Assembly (NCBI GenBank): GCA_032622095.1
Contig: CP136068.1
Span: forward strand, 62,888,025-62,952,024
DNA: 64,000 nucleotides
From: Siphonodentalium dalli
Taxonomy: Eukaryota; Mollusca; Scaphopoda; Gadilida; Siphonodentaliidae
Direction of reading: 5' to 3'
Of the stretch, positions 11,001 through 22,407 are shown piece by piece. Position 1 is the stretch's first letter. Each line of letters opens with the position of its first letter. Made by a program: the position numbers and the translations under genes. The notes beneath the pieces were generated by a model, which ran no database searches, was not told where the DNA came from, and was given only the letters and a program-made list of their open reading frames with translations.

Positions 11001-13206
11001 AGCTCACCTGAGACGAAGTCTCCGGTGGAGCTATAGTCATCATCCGTCGTCCGTCCATCTGTCAACAATTCTTTAAACGTCTTCTTCGGGACCATAAAAC
11101 CAAATGGGTTCATATTTGGTGTGGATATTCCCTGGGTGACTCACATTCAGATTTGTTCAAATGAGGTCACTGGATCAAATAGTTGCGAAAGCAGGGCCAT
11201 AACTCTATTCCTCCAAAGTAATTCTTAGAATGACTTCTCAAGAACCATTGGGCCGATTTTGCTTATATTTGGTATGGAGGGTCCTTGGGTGACTGGGGTT
11301 CATATTTGTTCAAACGGGGTCACTGAGTCAAATAGGGGCAGAGCCAGGGACACAACTCTTTTAACAAAAAAATTTAACAAAAGAAAAAAAATTGATTTGA
11401 TAAAAAAGAAGCTAATTATTTTTTTTTTCAAATTTTTTTTTTTTATTTTAATTGAGATTAATTTCCTGCTGAATTAAAAAAAAAATAACACCATTATAAC
11501 ATCCATCAGGGTGACTCAACCAAATTTGGTTTAAATCAGTCTAAAATCAAGAACATGCAAAAAGCTAGCAGATACTCAGAGCTCTATGAGATATGAGGAA
11601 GGTGTCTGCAATCACAGAATGTTTACTTAACACCATATAGAAGTCACATTGATTATAAAGTAATAAATGAAATGGCAGGGTTAACAAAATCTGATTGGAA
11701 TGACAGCTCCTTTGATTAATAACCAAAACTTCTTTGCCTGTTGGAGTTTGTATATAAATGACCCATGGCTTATGATAACAAACTCCCAAGGGCAAGTATG
11801 AATGATGAATCTGACAGATAGGCCAGTAAAACTAAATACCTATTTTCTCAGGCAATTACATATGGGAAACTGGATGAGAAAGAAGAAGGCATGTTTCTTA
11901 AGCTTACCTGAGATGAAGAATTGAGACATATTTTGTGTGGATGATCCCTAGGTGGCTGGGATTCAGTTCTGTTCAAATGGGGGTCACATGGTCAAAAAGT
12001 GGCATATCTAGGGACCTAACTCTTTCCATCCATAGTAATTCTTAAAACATCTTCTCAAGAATCATCGGGGCTATTTAGCTTATAATTGGTATGGAAGGTC
12101 CTTGGGTGACAGGGATACAGGGTCAAATAAGGGCGGAGCCAGGGACATAACTTGTCCGTCCATTGTAATTCTTAAAATGTCTTCCTATCAAGAACCATCA
12201 GGCCTATTCAGCTTATATTTATTATAGATTTGATTCAGAATTGGATCACTGGGTCATATAGGGTCAGAGCCACAGACATAATTCTTACCCTCATTAGTTA
12301 TTTTAAAACGTCTTCTCAAGAACCAGTTGGCATATTTAGCATACATTTTGGTAGAGAGTCCTTGGGTGACTGGGATTCAGATTTGTTTAATGAGTTCAGC
12401 AGGTCAAATAGGGGTGCGACCAGGGACATAACTCGTCCCAAATAGTAATTCTTAAAATGTCTCCTCAAGAGCCATCAGTCCTATTTAGCTTATATGTAGT
12501 AACTAGTATGGAGGGTCCTTGTGTTACTTGGGACTGGGTTACAGATTTGTTAAAATGGGTTCGACCAATCAAGAAATGGCATTTGGTGTATATGGCTTAT
12601 GGAGAGTTGGGATCAAAATTTGTTTGAATGGGGTCCACCATTAAAAAAGGGGGGCATATCAGGTTGTAACTTTGCCACAGTTAGGAAAGCTTGAGGTATT
12701 AGTTGTAAAATTCCAACATGTGCAAAGGAATTTTACGAACTTTGGAGTTTGTTTGTTTCAGTTGGGAGGGAGCAGACTATGGACAATGTGGGGTGGGGTG
12801 ATCTGGACCATATTTCAAGGTGGACACCTCACTGCTCAACGGAGACCCATATTTGGTATGAAGGGTCTTTGGTTTACTGGGGTTAAGATTTGTTAAAATG
12901 GGGCAAACATGGGCAGGATCAATATCTTTTTTTTTTTAAACTATTTTTAGATTTAAGTTTTTAGATCAACTCCTTTTCCTAAATTTAACAAAAAAAATAA
13001 TTTTTAATTAAAAAAAAACCCAGTAAATTTTGCTCCTTGCTCCATTTTTTATTTTTTTTTATGAATTATTTTTTTTTCAATTTTAAATTATAATTTTGAA
13101 AAATAAATTATGTTATAACATACTGACTATTGTAGTCTTCAGAGTCCCAGTCATCTCAGTCTTTACAGTCTGGTGAGTGACCCCACAGTCATTGACTGTC
13201 TTGTTT
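11001..13206 (+). mobile_element. Family B Helentron-like element, near complete
   Basis: The 5' end AGCTCACCTGAGAC folds on GTCTCCGGTGGAGCT, followed by CATCCGTCGTCCGTCC and CAACAATTCTTTAAAC. Monomers of about 165 bp (GATTTGTTCAAA, GGGTCAAATAGGGGC, CCAGGGACATAACT, TAGTAATTCTTAAAATGTC, TTGGTATGGAGGGTCCTTGG) fill 11.1-11.36 and 11.93-12.65 kb. They are separated by an AT-rich stretch and a 0.4-kb segment (about 11490-11900) that recurs at 14.0, 14.8-15.06, 43.55, 45.74-45.92 and 57.35-57.53 kb. The 3' terminus at 13120-13206 has TGGTGAGTGACCCC and the stem ACAGTCATTGACTGT. This copy supplies three empty target sites: near 11530 for the family D element at 43.6 kb, near 11718 for the piggyBac-like element at 45.9 kb, and near 11895 for the family C element at 57.5 kb. 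Confidence 0.75.
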
Positions 13207-13899
13207 CTATCATGTATGCGTCACCGTGGAATCTGAGTTGTGCCATACACAAGAGAAAACACTGCCTCACCCCCTTTACCACCAGGTGAATATCCTTGCG
13301 CCCCTTGTTATTTAGAAACGGGAGTACATAATAATACATTTCTAGACGAATAAATGTAAATGACAAATTCAAACGAAAAAGAAATAAAATAAACACAGAT
13401 GGATATGTATATATATAAGAATTTACAGCGGCGGCGCTAGTGAAAATGATAGAAGTCGCGTTGAGAATTGCGCCAAAGTCGGGGAAGTTTCTAAATTATC
13501 ACAACCATTTAGCGATCAAATTGAAAACAAAAGTTGAAGTAGTCACTCCACTTTGTTCTGAGGATAGTATTTCATGTATGCATTGATTACAATTATTCTG
13601 CGTATCATACACATGTATTTGCTATAACCCAATCTACCTTGTTCTGAACATATAAGTTGTTATACATCTATTTATCAAACGAAAATATAAACACGAAAAA
13701 TTGGAATACCCAATAACATAACAACTATTCCCTTATTTTGTTTTTGCCATTTATCTTTCTTTGTTGTTCATATATATTTTTCAAACACGCATATTTTGAC
13801 CACTTGAATGTAAACAAAGAACATCTGGTATACTCTGGTCAATGTTTTGCCTACCGCTGCTAGGAACACGTGTTGGTGTGACGTCATCGAATCTTGCCC
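13207..13899. other. Intron, possible small ORF only
   Basis: No element end or exon is recognised. A 47-codon frame from about 13448 (MIEVALRIAPKSGK...) has a plausible composition but no homology that I recognise, no splice context, and lies in the tra2 intron. It is treated as chance. Confidence 0.4.
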
Positions 13900-15290
13900 T
13901 ATATTTGGTTTGGATGACTGGGGTTCAGATTTGTTCAAATTGGGTTACTGGGTCAAATAGGGGCATAGCCATGGACATAACTCCTTAAAAAATATAACAC
14001 CATAAAAACATCCACATCAAATTTGGTTTAAATCAGTCTCAATTCAAGAATATGCAAACGGCAGATACTCAGAGCTATATGAGATAATATGATCATACGC
14101 TAGCGTAATTAACAAACCAAAGCTAAACCACTTACATGAGGATATCTGTACCATCTAAAACAATTTTGATCAAGATCACTGTATAGATACCCACCAAATA
14201 AGATTCACATAAGGTTTATATTTCGTGTCGGTAATTATAAATAGTTATATAATGTATGTTGTCGAGAGTGGAACTGGACCTAACCATTATATTACTTGGC
14301 GTGTTGGGGAAGCTCTCTGCTTGAGATACTCAGCCAGATGTCATCATGTCGATTTCAATGACAGTCGACAAACAACGTCATCATGAAAGTTTCCCCATTG
14401 ACCGAATTCGAGTGGAACTGAATATATCTTCTGCTTTGTTCATAAGTATGTGATTTCATTCTATTCAAGAAAATTGGATTTATATACCGGTATATGGATA
14501 TACGGAGAGCTATATAGGTCCGATAATTTGATCCAATAGAGTGAGTAGACCTATTAGAATTCATTATAGACTAGCTTCTTGCCCTTATGAATAACAAAAC
14601 ACATAAATGATTGTATGACGTTTATTTTAACAGGAGAATGTTGCATATCGAGTGATTTGTGTTGGCCTCTTGACAGTCTATTACGACATTAATGCATTAA
14701 CCCCACTGATCAACTGTGCGACATAAGTGCTCCCGAAAATTCAAAACAGCAGTGTCGTATTAGATAATAATTGGTGATGTCACAAAATCAGATATAGTCT
14801 ATATACGACCCAAAGTGTCTGGCTTTGGTGCGTTATGAGGAGGGTGCCTGAAAACACCATATAGAAGTCACATTGTGCTGGCTAAGGTGATTATAAAGTA
14901 ATAAATGAAATGGCAGTGTTAACAAAATCTGATCAGAGTGACAGCAACCTAAAACTCTCTGCCTGTTAAGAGAGTTTGTATATACATGACCTATGGCTTA
15001 TGATAACAAACTATAAACTCCCTAGGCCAGGTGTGAATCTGACAGGCCATATGGGAAACTGGGTGGCTGGGATTCAGTTCTGTTCAAATGGGGGTCAGGG
15101 TCAAAGAGTGGCATAGCTTGGGACGTAACTCTTTCCTGCCATAGTTATTCTTAAAACATCTCAAGAATTATTGGGGCTATTTAGCTTATAATTGGTATTG
15201 AGGGTCCTTGGGTGACAGGGATACAGATGTGTTCAAATGAGGTCACCGGGTCAATTAAGGGCAGAGCCAGGGACATGCACATCGGGTCGT
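13900..15290 (+). mobile_element. Family B fragments, broken
   Basis: Family B monomers occur at 13900-13985 and 15060-15280. The recurring internal segment (AACACCAT, CCAAATTTGGTTTAAATCAG, CAGATACTCAGAGCT) lies between 13990 and 14090, and its second half (ACACCATATAGAAGTCACAT to the AAACTCCC region) lies at 14855-15060. The stretch 14090-14850 is unrelated AT-rich sequence, probably another insertion, whose ends I could not define. Confidence 0.55.
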
Positions 15291-15518
15291 GTAACATAAT
15301 ACGAGGTGCCGACGCTTTTGTTGTATGGATGTTAGCTGCGTGTGATGTAATATTAGACCGATGACTAAGCTGGTATGTTTATAATGGCCACCATGTCTGG
15401 GACACATTTGAGAGGAAATTAGTTTAGCCATTTTTTTGCCATTTGGTTATTTTTTTTGCCATTTACAATTTATTTTCGCCAATGGCTAAAATTGCTACCA
15501 CCAGCGGGAACACTGGTT
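15291..15518. other. Intron, nothing recognised
   Basis: This short stretch lies between repeat fragments. No end motifs or exons are visible. Confidence 0.4.
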
Positions 15519-15706
15519 TAGATGTTATATTAACCCTTCTCTTTTGACCCATAAATTCCAATAATTTGTGTTATTTTGTACACTTGTATATACTACTTTA
15601 GTACATGGCACTATACTCTATAATTCAGCATCAAATCTCTAGATTACAAACATCCGAACATAGCACTTTACTGTTACCAAGTGATGGCAAGATCGGCCTC
15701 TTGTTC
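15519..15706 (+). mobile_element. Family C Helentron-like element, 3' fragment
   Basis: GATGTTATATTAACCCTTCT, TCCAATAATTTGTGTTAT, ACTCTATAATTCA and the ending GATCGGCCTCTTGTTC match the last 200 bp of the complete family C copies. Part of the terminal palindrome is lost (GGCAAGATCGG in place of CTGATCGTGATCGG). Confidence 0.65.
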
Positions 15707-15824
15707 AGTAATATTAGTTGGATGCTGCATTCTTGCACTGGGCAAAGTCACTTAGCAGTATGATTCACTGATATATAAAGGATATATATAAAGTCTGTAA
15801 AATGATTCTTTCTCTTCATTGCAG

Positions 15825-15839
15825 TTCTAGAAGCAGAAG
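15825..15839 (+). CDS. tra2: transformer-2 microexon, 15 nt
   Basis: A TTCATTGCAG acceptor (15815-15824) and a GTAAGT donor (15840) frame 15 nt. The exon enters and leaves in phase 2, so including or skipping it keeps the reading frame. It adds H-S-R-S-R to the RS domain and contributes two bases of the next Ser codon. It joins the RS exon at 5070-5156 to the exon at 18343-18445 with no frame conflict. Microexons this small usually depend on intronic enhancers, and a pyrimidine-rich TTCTTTCTCTTCATT tract precedes it. The identification relies on consensus splice sites and frame, not on unique residues. Confidence 0.7.
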
Positions 15840-17761
15840 GTAAGTTGGAACATTATTACTCACAAAATGATTTTTTATTGTGTTTGATTCACTTAATTCT
15901 AATTCAGTCACCCTAATACAAAGTTTCAAATGCCAAAGTTACTAGAGAACTGTCTACTAATTGTCAACTCATCCAATTTACATTCATGTCAAACTGTCAT
16001 GAATGAGCCAATTTATAGGACCCATGTAAATTTAGATGCCATAGCAGGGGCGCGTCTGGAAAAAAATTGCACATATAGGGCCCAAAAAGTTTTTTTCCGA
16101 CCTCGAGGGACCCACCACCCCATTTTTGCAAAAAAAATATTTTTTTTTTCCTCCAAATTTTGGGGACCCACCCCCCGTTTCTCATGTTATTATCAAAATT
16201 TCAGAGGTTTTTTTAGCCGTTCTTCAATAACTGTGTTAACTGCCTTACTAATTGGTAAACACAGATCAGAAAAACAAAAAATATACTGTATTTCCATGTG
16301 TTTCCTGGTGTTTTCAGTTTCTAACAACAATATTAATTGAGCATTGTGTAGGTACACTATATGTCACAAATTGCCCTAGACCCCATTATAGCCTTAATAT
16401 ATCGAGTGTGTTGTGTCTGACAGAGAACACTGGCCAGTGTAAATAGTGGTAAACAGGTCAGGGGTTCCACAATTATATGTGCATGATCAAAGAACTCTTT
16501 AGTCTTATCCAAAGGGATGGGGTGGGGAGGGGAATTGTTTTTTGGTTAGGTATACACATAGATATATGGCTATTATACTGCCCGATATTAGTCGGCGGGT
16601 ATATAGATGACGTCTCGAGCCGTCTGTACAAACATTTTGAATTTTAACTCAAGAGTCAGTTGTCATATTTGATGCCCTATGGCATGGTGACGGACCAGAA
16701 ATGGGGGACGAATATGCATAATATCGCGGGTTGTGACCACCAATGCCTACCAGAGTTATGGACCCTGTTCGACTTTATGAAATTCAGTCCATACAAAGTT
16801 TTTGCAATATAAGTTAAGTGTCGGTTGTCAAATTTAGATGTAGTTTGGTATGGTGATAGACCAGAATGAAGAATTGAATGTCATTTCTCAATGCATCTGA
16901 ATGCATCACATTATTTCAGTTCATCTATTTGTAAGTGATAACAGTATACAATTAGTATTTTAGTTTCGTCTTGTTGAGCAGTAAAGCTCCCAGATGAAGT
17001 TCGGAAATTCAATGAGAATAGCGTCACCTTCATTTGGGATTGTCTGAGCGCTAAACTGTAACGTCATTCATCATAACCAATTCAGTTTTATTTGGATAAT
17101 TGTTGCAAATTAACATTACTTGCAATCATTCAAGATGAGAAATAACCAGAAGGAATGAATTTGATTACATGCCAGAACAAGACAGTATTTCAGACATTAG
17201 AAATTTATGAGATAACCTTTTCAATTTCTTGTTATGCAACAATCAGGTTAATGATATCTACTAGTAGTCATCATTGAGTATTCACCATGTAGTATCCAAT
17301 TTGTGATAGAGTTTTTTTGTTTTATTACTTTTATTCAGATAATACAACTGGGTAATATATTAATTTTGTTACTAACTATTTCTTCCGTTGATCATAAGTT
17401 TCCTGAACGTTAATATGGTGGTCCACTGTGAAGTGGTCCGGATACTGTGAAATCCAGAATGTTGATAAATCTGAGTGTCTAAAGAGTCACTTTAGCTGCC
17501 TATATAGCCCTATACCAACAAGCATGTTACTAACATGCTTACAAACAACATTACATGGTCAGTACTTGTAAATTGTTTGAAAAAAACCCATTTTGGAAAA
17601 AATTTACAAGCACCATTTTTTCCACCCACCCACCCCAGCCCTATATACAGAATTTTTTTGCAGACCCCCCCCCTGGCCATAGTTGGAATAACTGTCAAAT
17701 CTGGGCCATGGACATTATTAGCCTTTAATATATTGGTGGTAAATAATATCAGAGCTGCATC
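15840..17761. other. Intron with two pyrimidine/CCCACC-rich stretches
   Basis: Related low-complexity stretches with TTTTTT and CCCACCCC lie at 16050-16190 and 17575-17680. A 136-codon frame over the first has low-complexity composition and no domain. No exon is recognised. Confidence 0.45.
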
Positions 17762-18250
17762 TACTCAACTTGACAAACTCAAGTTTGAGCTATTGCATGG
17801 GTTGGCGTCCCGTCGTCTGACCTTGTATGCATGCATCCATTAACAATTTCTTTAGCACAACTGACAGGGTACATCACTAATCAGATTATCACTAAATTGC
17901 ATATGGATCTTCGGGATGAGTCATCAATTTTTCCCCAGAAGTCATCTTTGATGTCATATTTGATGTCATATTTGATTTCATATATCAATTCATCGGCACA
18001 CGTGATTTGAAGCTCACATTTATTGTATTTAAACAATTTTCTATGAAAAATATGGCTATTTTACTCTTTAAATGACTATACACTTAGGCATACCCTACAG
18101 CTGTCATTTTCAATTCAATTTATCCCAAACTTCATATGGCTCTTCGATTGACCTCTGTTATTACTTAAACATTCCAACTTTCTGAATTCCTTATCACTCC
18201 ATTGACATCCAGTCTCCAAGTTGAGCTACACTGTCATTGACACTTTAATT
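17762..18250 (+). mobile_element. Family A Helentron-like element, short form
   Basis: The 5' end ACTCAACTTGACAAACTC / AAGTTTGAGCT is followed by ATTGCATGGGTTGGCGTCC and CATTAACAATTTC. The 3' end is CTCCAAGTTGAGCTACACTG, GTCATTGACAC and TTTAAT. At about 490 bp it has both termini but only one or two highly diverged monomers, so it shows the family without array expansion. Confidence 0.65.
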
Positions 18251-18342
18251 TTTTGGCTGTCATCAATGAGTTACAATGATTGATCTTATCTTCAATTTTG
18301 AACTTGAAGTCAAATAATAATGCTGTTCTGTTTTTTTTTTAG

Positions 18343-18445
18343 CCGATCCTATTCCCCAGGCCATAGACGCGGACCTAGCCACAGGTACTCAAGAGAGAGA
18401 GGAAAGTCTCCAATGTCCAATAGACGTCGACACGTTGGGAACAGG
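18343..18445 (+). CDS. tra2: transformer-2 exon: RS end and linker into RRM
   Basis: Acceptor TTTTTTTTTTAG, donor GTACAT, 103 nt, phase 2 in and phase 0 out. It encodes RSYSPGHRRGPSHRY, SRERGKSP, then MSNRRRHVGNR. The motif (S)RRRHVGNR directly before the RRM is characteristic of Tra2 proteins from insects to mammals and is not seen in other SR proteins, so this exon is the strongest identifier of the gene together with the next. The segment combines the end of the RS domain with the conserved N-terminal flank of the RRM. Confidence 0.93.
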
Positions 18446-18611
18446 GTACATATTTTGCATCTGTATTTTAAATTTTAATTGTCATTAACACCTCATTGCC
18501 ATCGTTTATATTTTTCATATTATTTCATCATCTGTTTTCTAAACTATAATTTATAAAGAAGATTGGTCGCTCAAATATACAGAATGGCAGAAAGTACTTC
18601 TATCATAATTT
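18446..18611. other. Intron, nothing recognised
   Basis: A short spacer before a tandem repeat unit; no features. Confidence 0.4.
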
Positions 18612-19335
18612 TTATGGCCCCGAAAAAAACAAACAATTCTTTTCCGTCCGTCCGCAAGATTATTTCGTGTCCTCTCCATAAAATCACTGTTAAAACTTGC
18701 CATAGTTTTTCCTACTAGTAATGAGAAGACGATATGTTGCGCACAAATTTTTTTCTCAATCGATGAAGGTCAAGTTCACAGAATAAGGTCGTTCTCTTGA
18801 TTAAGTCACCAGACAATACTACCCTTCATCTCTGCTCCATAACATTTGTGTACATCACATGATTTCATCTAAACAAGGCGTGGTGGTTATATATAAACCT
18901 GAGGGTGAAGGTGTGTCGCGAAATGTGTGCATGGTGCGTTGTCAAAAGTCAAGGTCACAGGGTGCTTTCAAACTTAGACATCATCGGGCATCAGCACCAG
19001 TCATATATTCTTGCACAATTCATGTAGCTCCATTAATTCTCGATGCTTTATTATATTCTATTGAAAGTTGGTATAGTTGTTCCTAAAGAGGAGACGATGT
19101 GTCGTGCACAAAATTGTTTTCCAATTGTTGAAGGTCAAGGTTACATAACAAGGTTGTTCTCTCAATTAAGTCTCCATGTAGACACTACCCTTCGTCACTG
19201 CTCCATAACTTTTGTGTACATATGATTTCAAGGAAACAAGGCTTGATGGTTAACCTAAGGGTGATGGTGTGTCGCTTTTTGTGTGCATTGTGGTTTGTCA
19301 AATGTCGAGGTCAGATGTGATCCGATGCTTACGAT
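18612..19335 (+). repeat. Tandem dimer of a 370-bp monomer with CCGTCCGT head
   Basis: After ATGGCCCCGAAAAAAACAAA and TCCGTCCGTCC come two copies of a monomer about 370 bp apart. Shared phrases are GAGAAGACGATATGTTG versus GAGGAGACGATGTGTCG, TTGAAGGTCAAG, ACTACCCTTCGTC, GCTCCATAAC, and AAACAAGGC. The layout (GTCC microsatellite, then tandem monomers) copies the 5' part of families A to E, but no terminal hairpin or 3' end was found. It is probably another truncated family of the same kind. Confidence 0.55.
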
Positions 19336-19418
19336 GCTTTGAGACTTAACGGATTGCAGCTATTGCAGCTATTTTCAAAACCAACACATACCTTATAAGA
19401 GGTGAATATGTTGCCTAT

Positions 19419-19664
19419 GGAGCTGTAGTCATCACTCCTCGTCCGACCATCCGTCTGTCAACAACTCTTTAAACAACTTTTTCTCTAGAACCATAAGACA
19501 GAATGGGTTCATATTTGGTGTGGATGTTCCTGGGTGACTCACATTCAGATTTGTTAATTGAGGTCACCAAGTCAAATAGTTGCGAAGCCAGGGCCATAAC
19601 TGTTTCCCTTCATAGTAATTCTTAAAATGACTTATTAAGATCCATCGGGCCTATTTAGCTTATT
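19419..19664 (+). mobile_element. Family B Helentron-like element, 5' segment
   Basis: The sequence GGAGCTGTAGTCATCACTCC, TCCGTCTGTCAACAA and CTCTTTAAAC, then one and a half monomers, match the family B head. The terminal AGCTCACC hairpin is missing or diverged. The copy is cut by the family A fragment that begins at 19665. Confidence 0.6.
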
Positions 19665-19883
19665 AGCTCAACTTTACGCTGCAGCAGCCATCTTGGATTT
19701 CAAAAGTCAATCCATCAGCACGGGATACAGGCCAGAGTGTTTGTCTGATCATCATGAAATTTGCTGTGCATGTTAATATTAACATGTTGGTTGGAACGAG
19801 TCATTTTGGGTTCATTCAGCCATAAAACATTGCTGCCGGCAGCCATCTTGGATTTTACTCTTTGCATGACTAAATCCTTTGGC
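19665..19883 (+). mobile_element. Family A fragment inserted in family B
   Basis: The 5' word AGCTCAACTT is joined directly to monomer sequence (GCAGCAGCCATCTTGG ... GACTAAATCCTTTGGCA). The microsatellite head has been lost and no 3' terminus follows. It lies in a family B monomer after 'TTTAGCTTATT'. Confidence 0.6.
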
Positions 19884-20039
19884 AAGATCATCTGGCACGC
19901 AGTAGAGTCTTATGTACTTCCGTGGGAATTTTTTTTCACAAATGTAGAGGCTATGATATTATGATAGGGTATCACTTACTCTGTCGGAAAAAAGTTTGTA
20001 AGACTTCTTGGGTCAGCGACTGGAGGGAATTTCGATGTC

Positions 20040-21040
20040 ACAAAGATGACATCATTGTCAGTTCAGTTTAGATGAACTGATGAATCCTGTGCATATTTCT
20101 TAATTGTTATACATTTGTAAGGACAGTTCATCAATAGTAGTTCTCAAAGTACAGTACCCAAATTCTTATTGTGAAAGCTAGCTATGAAGTGGGGATTGTA
20201 CTTCTCAGCTATACCACGATTCTTCTTGTCAAGGAAGAAACAACACATCCTTGTTTATAAAACACACACAAAAGTAAAATTAATGATATGGCTGTTGGCC
20301 TGCCTGTCTCACACTTAGTTGTGCTGAAACCTTGAATTAAATTTTGAATGGTGACACCATTTGAACCTCATTTAGGTTTCAATCGTATTGATAACCAGGG
20401 CAGATCAAAATAGAATAGACCCCATAGGTGGATAATATATTCGTATAAAGGGTAGCATCCCGTATCAAAATTAAAGTGATATATTGTGAATACCAGGTTC
20501 TGAAATACAAGAAAGTAGTATATGGCATATGTGGAGTCATTTTGTGACATTACTATAAGTTATTGACCTCCCAGGACATGTTTATCAGTTGAAATGAACA
20601 TTATCATACACCACACAAGATTCCTGACACCAGACAAAGTGATGTGTCTGGTTCTTGGCTTTCTTCGTGTTCAGTTTATTGATGGTAGCCTCACAAAGTG
20701 ATTCGCCTAACATACCACGCGGTGGGAAACAGGTGAAGAATCCATTGGTAGTGATGGATTTTCTGGTGTCATGTTATCAGTTTGGTTTATTATGTCCAAT
20801 AGGGAATCCAAGTTCTGAATACTGGATGACATAATGGGGCTACATTGTCCACTAACTTCTTACAACACAATGTGAGGTAATAGTTGGAGTTAATAACAGC
20901 TTATGATGTGCCATGTTGATTCTGGTTAGAACATTATCATGAACCAAAGGAATTGTGGAAATGAGGGAAGTTGAATTATCATGCGTAACTATGGAGGTGG
21001 CCATGGTTTGCTGTAATAATAATGGCATCTTTCAGATCAT
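20040..21040 (+). repeat. Dispersed repeat, copy 1 of a 1-kb duplicated segment
   Basis: This segment is repeated in the same orientation at 25450-26080 plus 27420-27744. Shared phrases include ATGAAGTGGGGATTGT, GAAACAACACATCCTTG, GGTGGATAATATA, TATTGTGAATACCAGG, CAGACAAAGTG and AGAATCCATTGGTAGTGATGG. No coding capacity and no end structure are visible. It may be an ancient transposon or a segmental duplication within the gene. Confidence 0.7.
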
Positions 21041-22407
21041 ATTATATAGGCTGATCCATCTATATCCTAATGCCCCAAACTGTTCTAATTCTGTTCGACT
21101 AGGAGTTATCAGATCAGTCTGGGTATATCCAATAAATTGTATATATCATGCTGCATTCATGCATCATGATAATCTACCCCAACCAAGTGGCTTATATAGA
21201 TCCACTTCAGCAGAAATCTAAATGGTCACGGGGAGGCTATTGTACCAAGAGCTCCATACATGTTCACTTGGTAAGCAATCCAATTTGATCAAATAGACAT
21301 TAGTTTAAACAGTATTTATTCCATGAATAATACAACAATAAGTATACGTTTCATCGTGGACCGGATTCAACATCAACTGTGCAGGCTTATGTGAGTCATT
21401 TCCAGTAATCATTTGTTATTCACCCCACCTAACAAGAGCATGATGGTCCAGATACACATAACGCTACTTGTATATGAGACAAACTAATTCTATACATACA
21501 TGTAGTAATACAGAAATATGCTAATATCGCTGTAATACAAGTAAATATATTGCTTGAGTTCTAGTTCAAATTTGTCACAATGCCATCTTGGTCATCATAT
21601 TAATGCACACGTGGAAATGTACCAGTTCTTAAACTGATGAACAAGAAGCAGTTTAAGCATGAGGCAATCATCAACATTTCTTCCTACACATATATGTTTG
21701 CCAGAATGGTAGAAGCGGGTGTCTGATCATTTTGTGTCGATTTTCCATTCCAATCACCAAGAGTACTCACACAAGGATTAATTTTACAACGATGTTTATG
21801 GATATTATGTCAGAAAACTTCTGTGTCACTTCGACAGACTATCCAACTTTAACTGTAACTGTAAATGTTGTTCATATTATGTCATAGAAATGAAGTTTAA
21901 TGAATCTTTATTGTAAGCTTTGTGTTTATGTGGGTAATTAGCATAATACATGCTGATGAATATTTTGCCGACAAAATTTCCACAGTCATCAAGGGAATAA
22001 CCCCCCAAATTCAATTTCTGGCAATAATCTGATCGAAAAATGGCTTATAGCCAACTTGAAAATAGGTGATTCAATCAGCAAAAATGGCAATTATGACTGT
22101 CAAACAAATCTATAAAACAATCTAAAGTACACATCATCTTTATTGTTATATCAGGTTTCAAAATATCATGTTTAGATGAATGATATATTGGTAAAATGCT
22201 GATTATCTATGTGAAAGTTTGTCTAAAAAATAATTCGGCCAAATTCGGCCATTTTCTACTTTCTTGTACTAGTAGGCTGTTGCCTACAAAGTTTCTGTAA
22301 TTTTTATGTTCAGAAGTCTTTAAAAGTAATAAAACTCAGATATTTACTGCATAATTTAATTAGGAACAATTAAAAAACTATTTTTATGAAACTTTAATCA
22401 CTTTTAT
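21041..22407. other. Intron, nothing recognised
   Basis: AT-rich, without exon, RNA gene or transposon ends that I can support. An 88-codon frame at 20955-21221 has no domain. Confidence 0.45.

Noticed and set aside
13448-13591. 47-codon frame starting MIEVALRIAPKSGK
   Set aside because: Single short frame without homology, start context or splice signals; within chance expectation for 64 kb.
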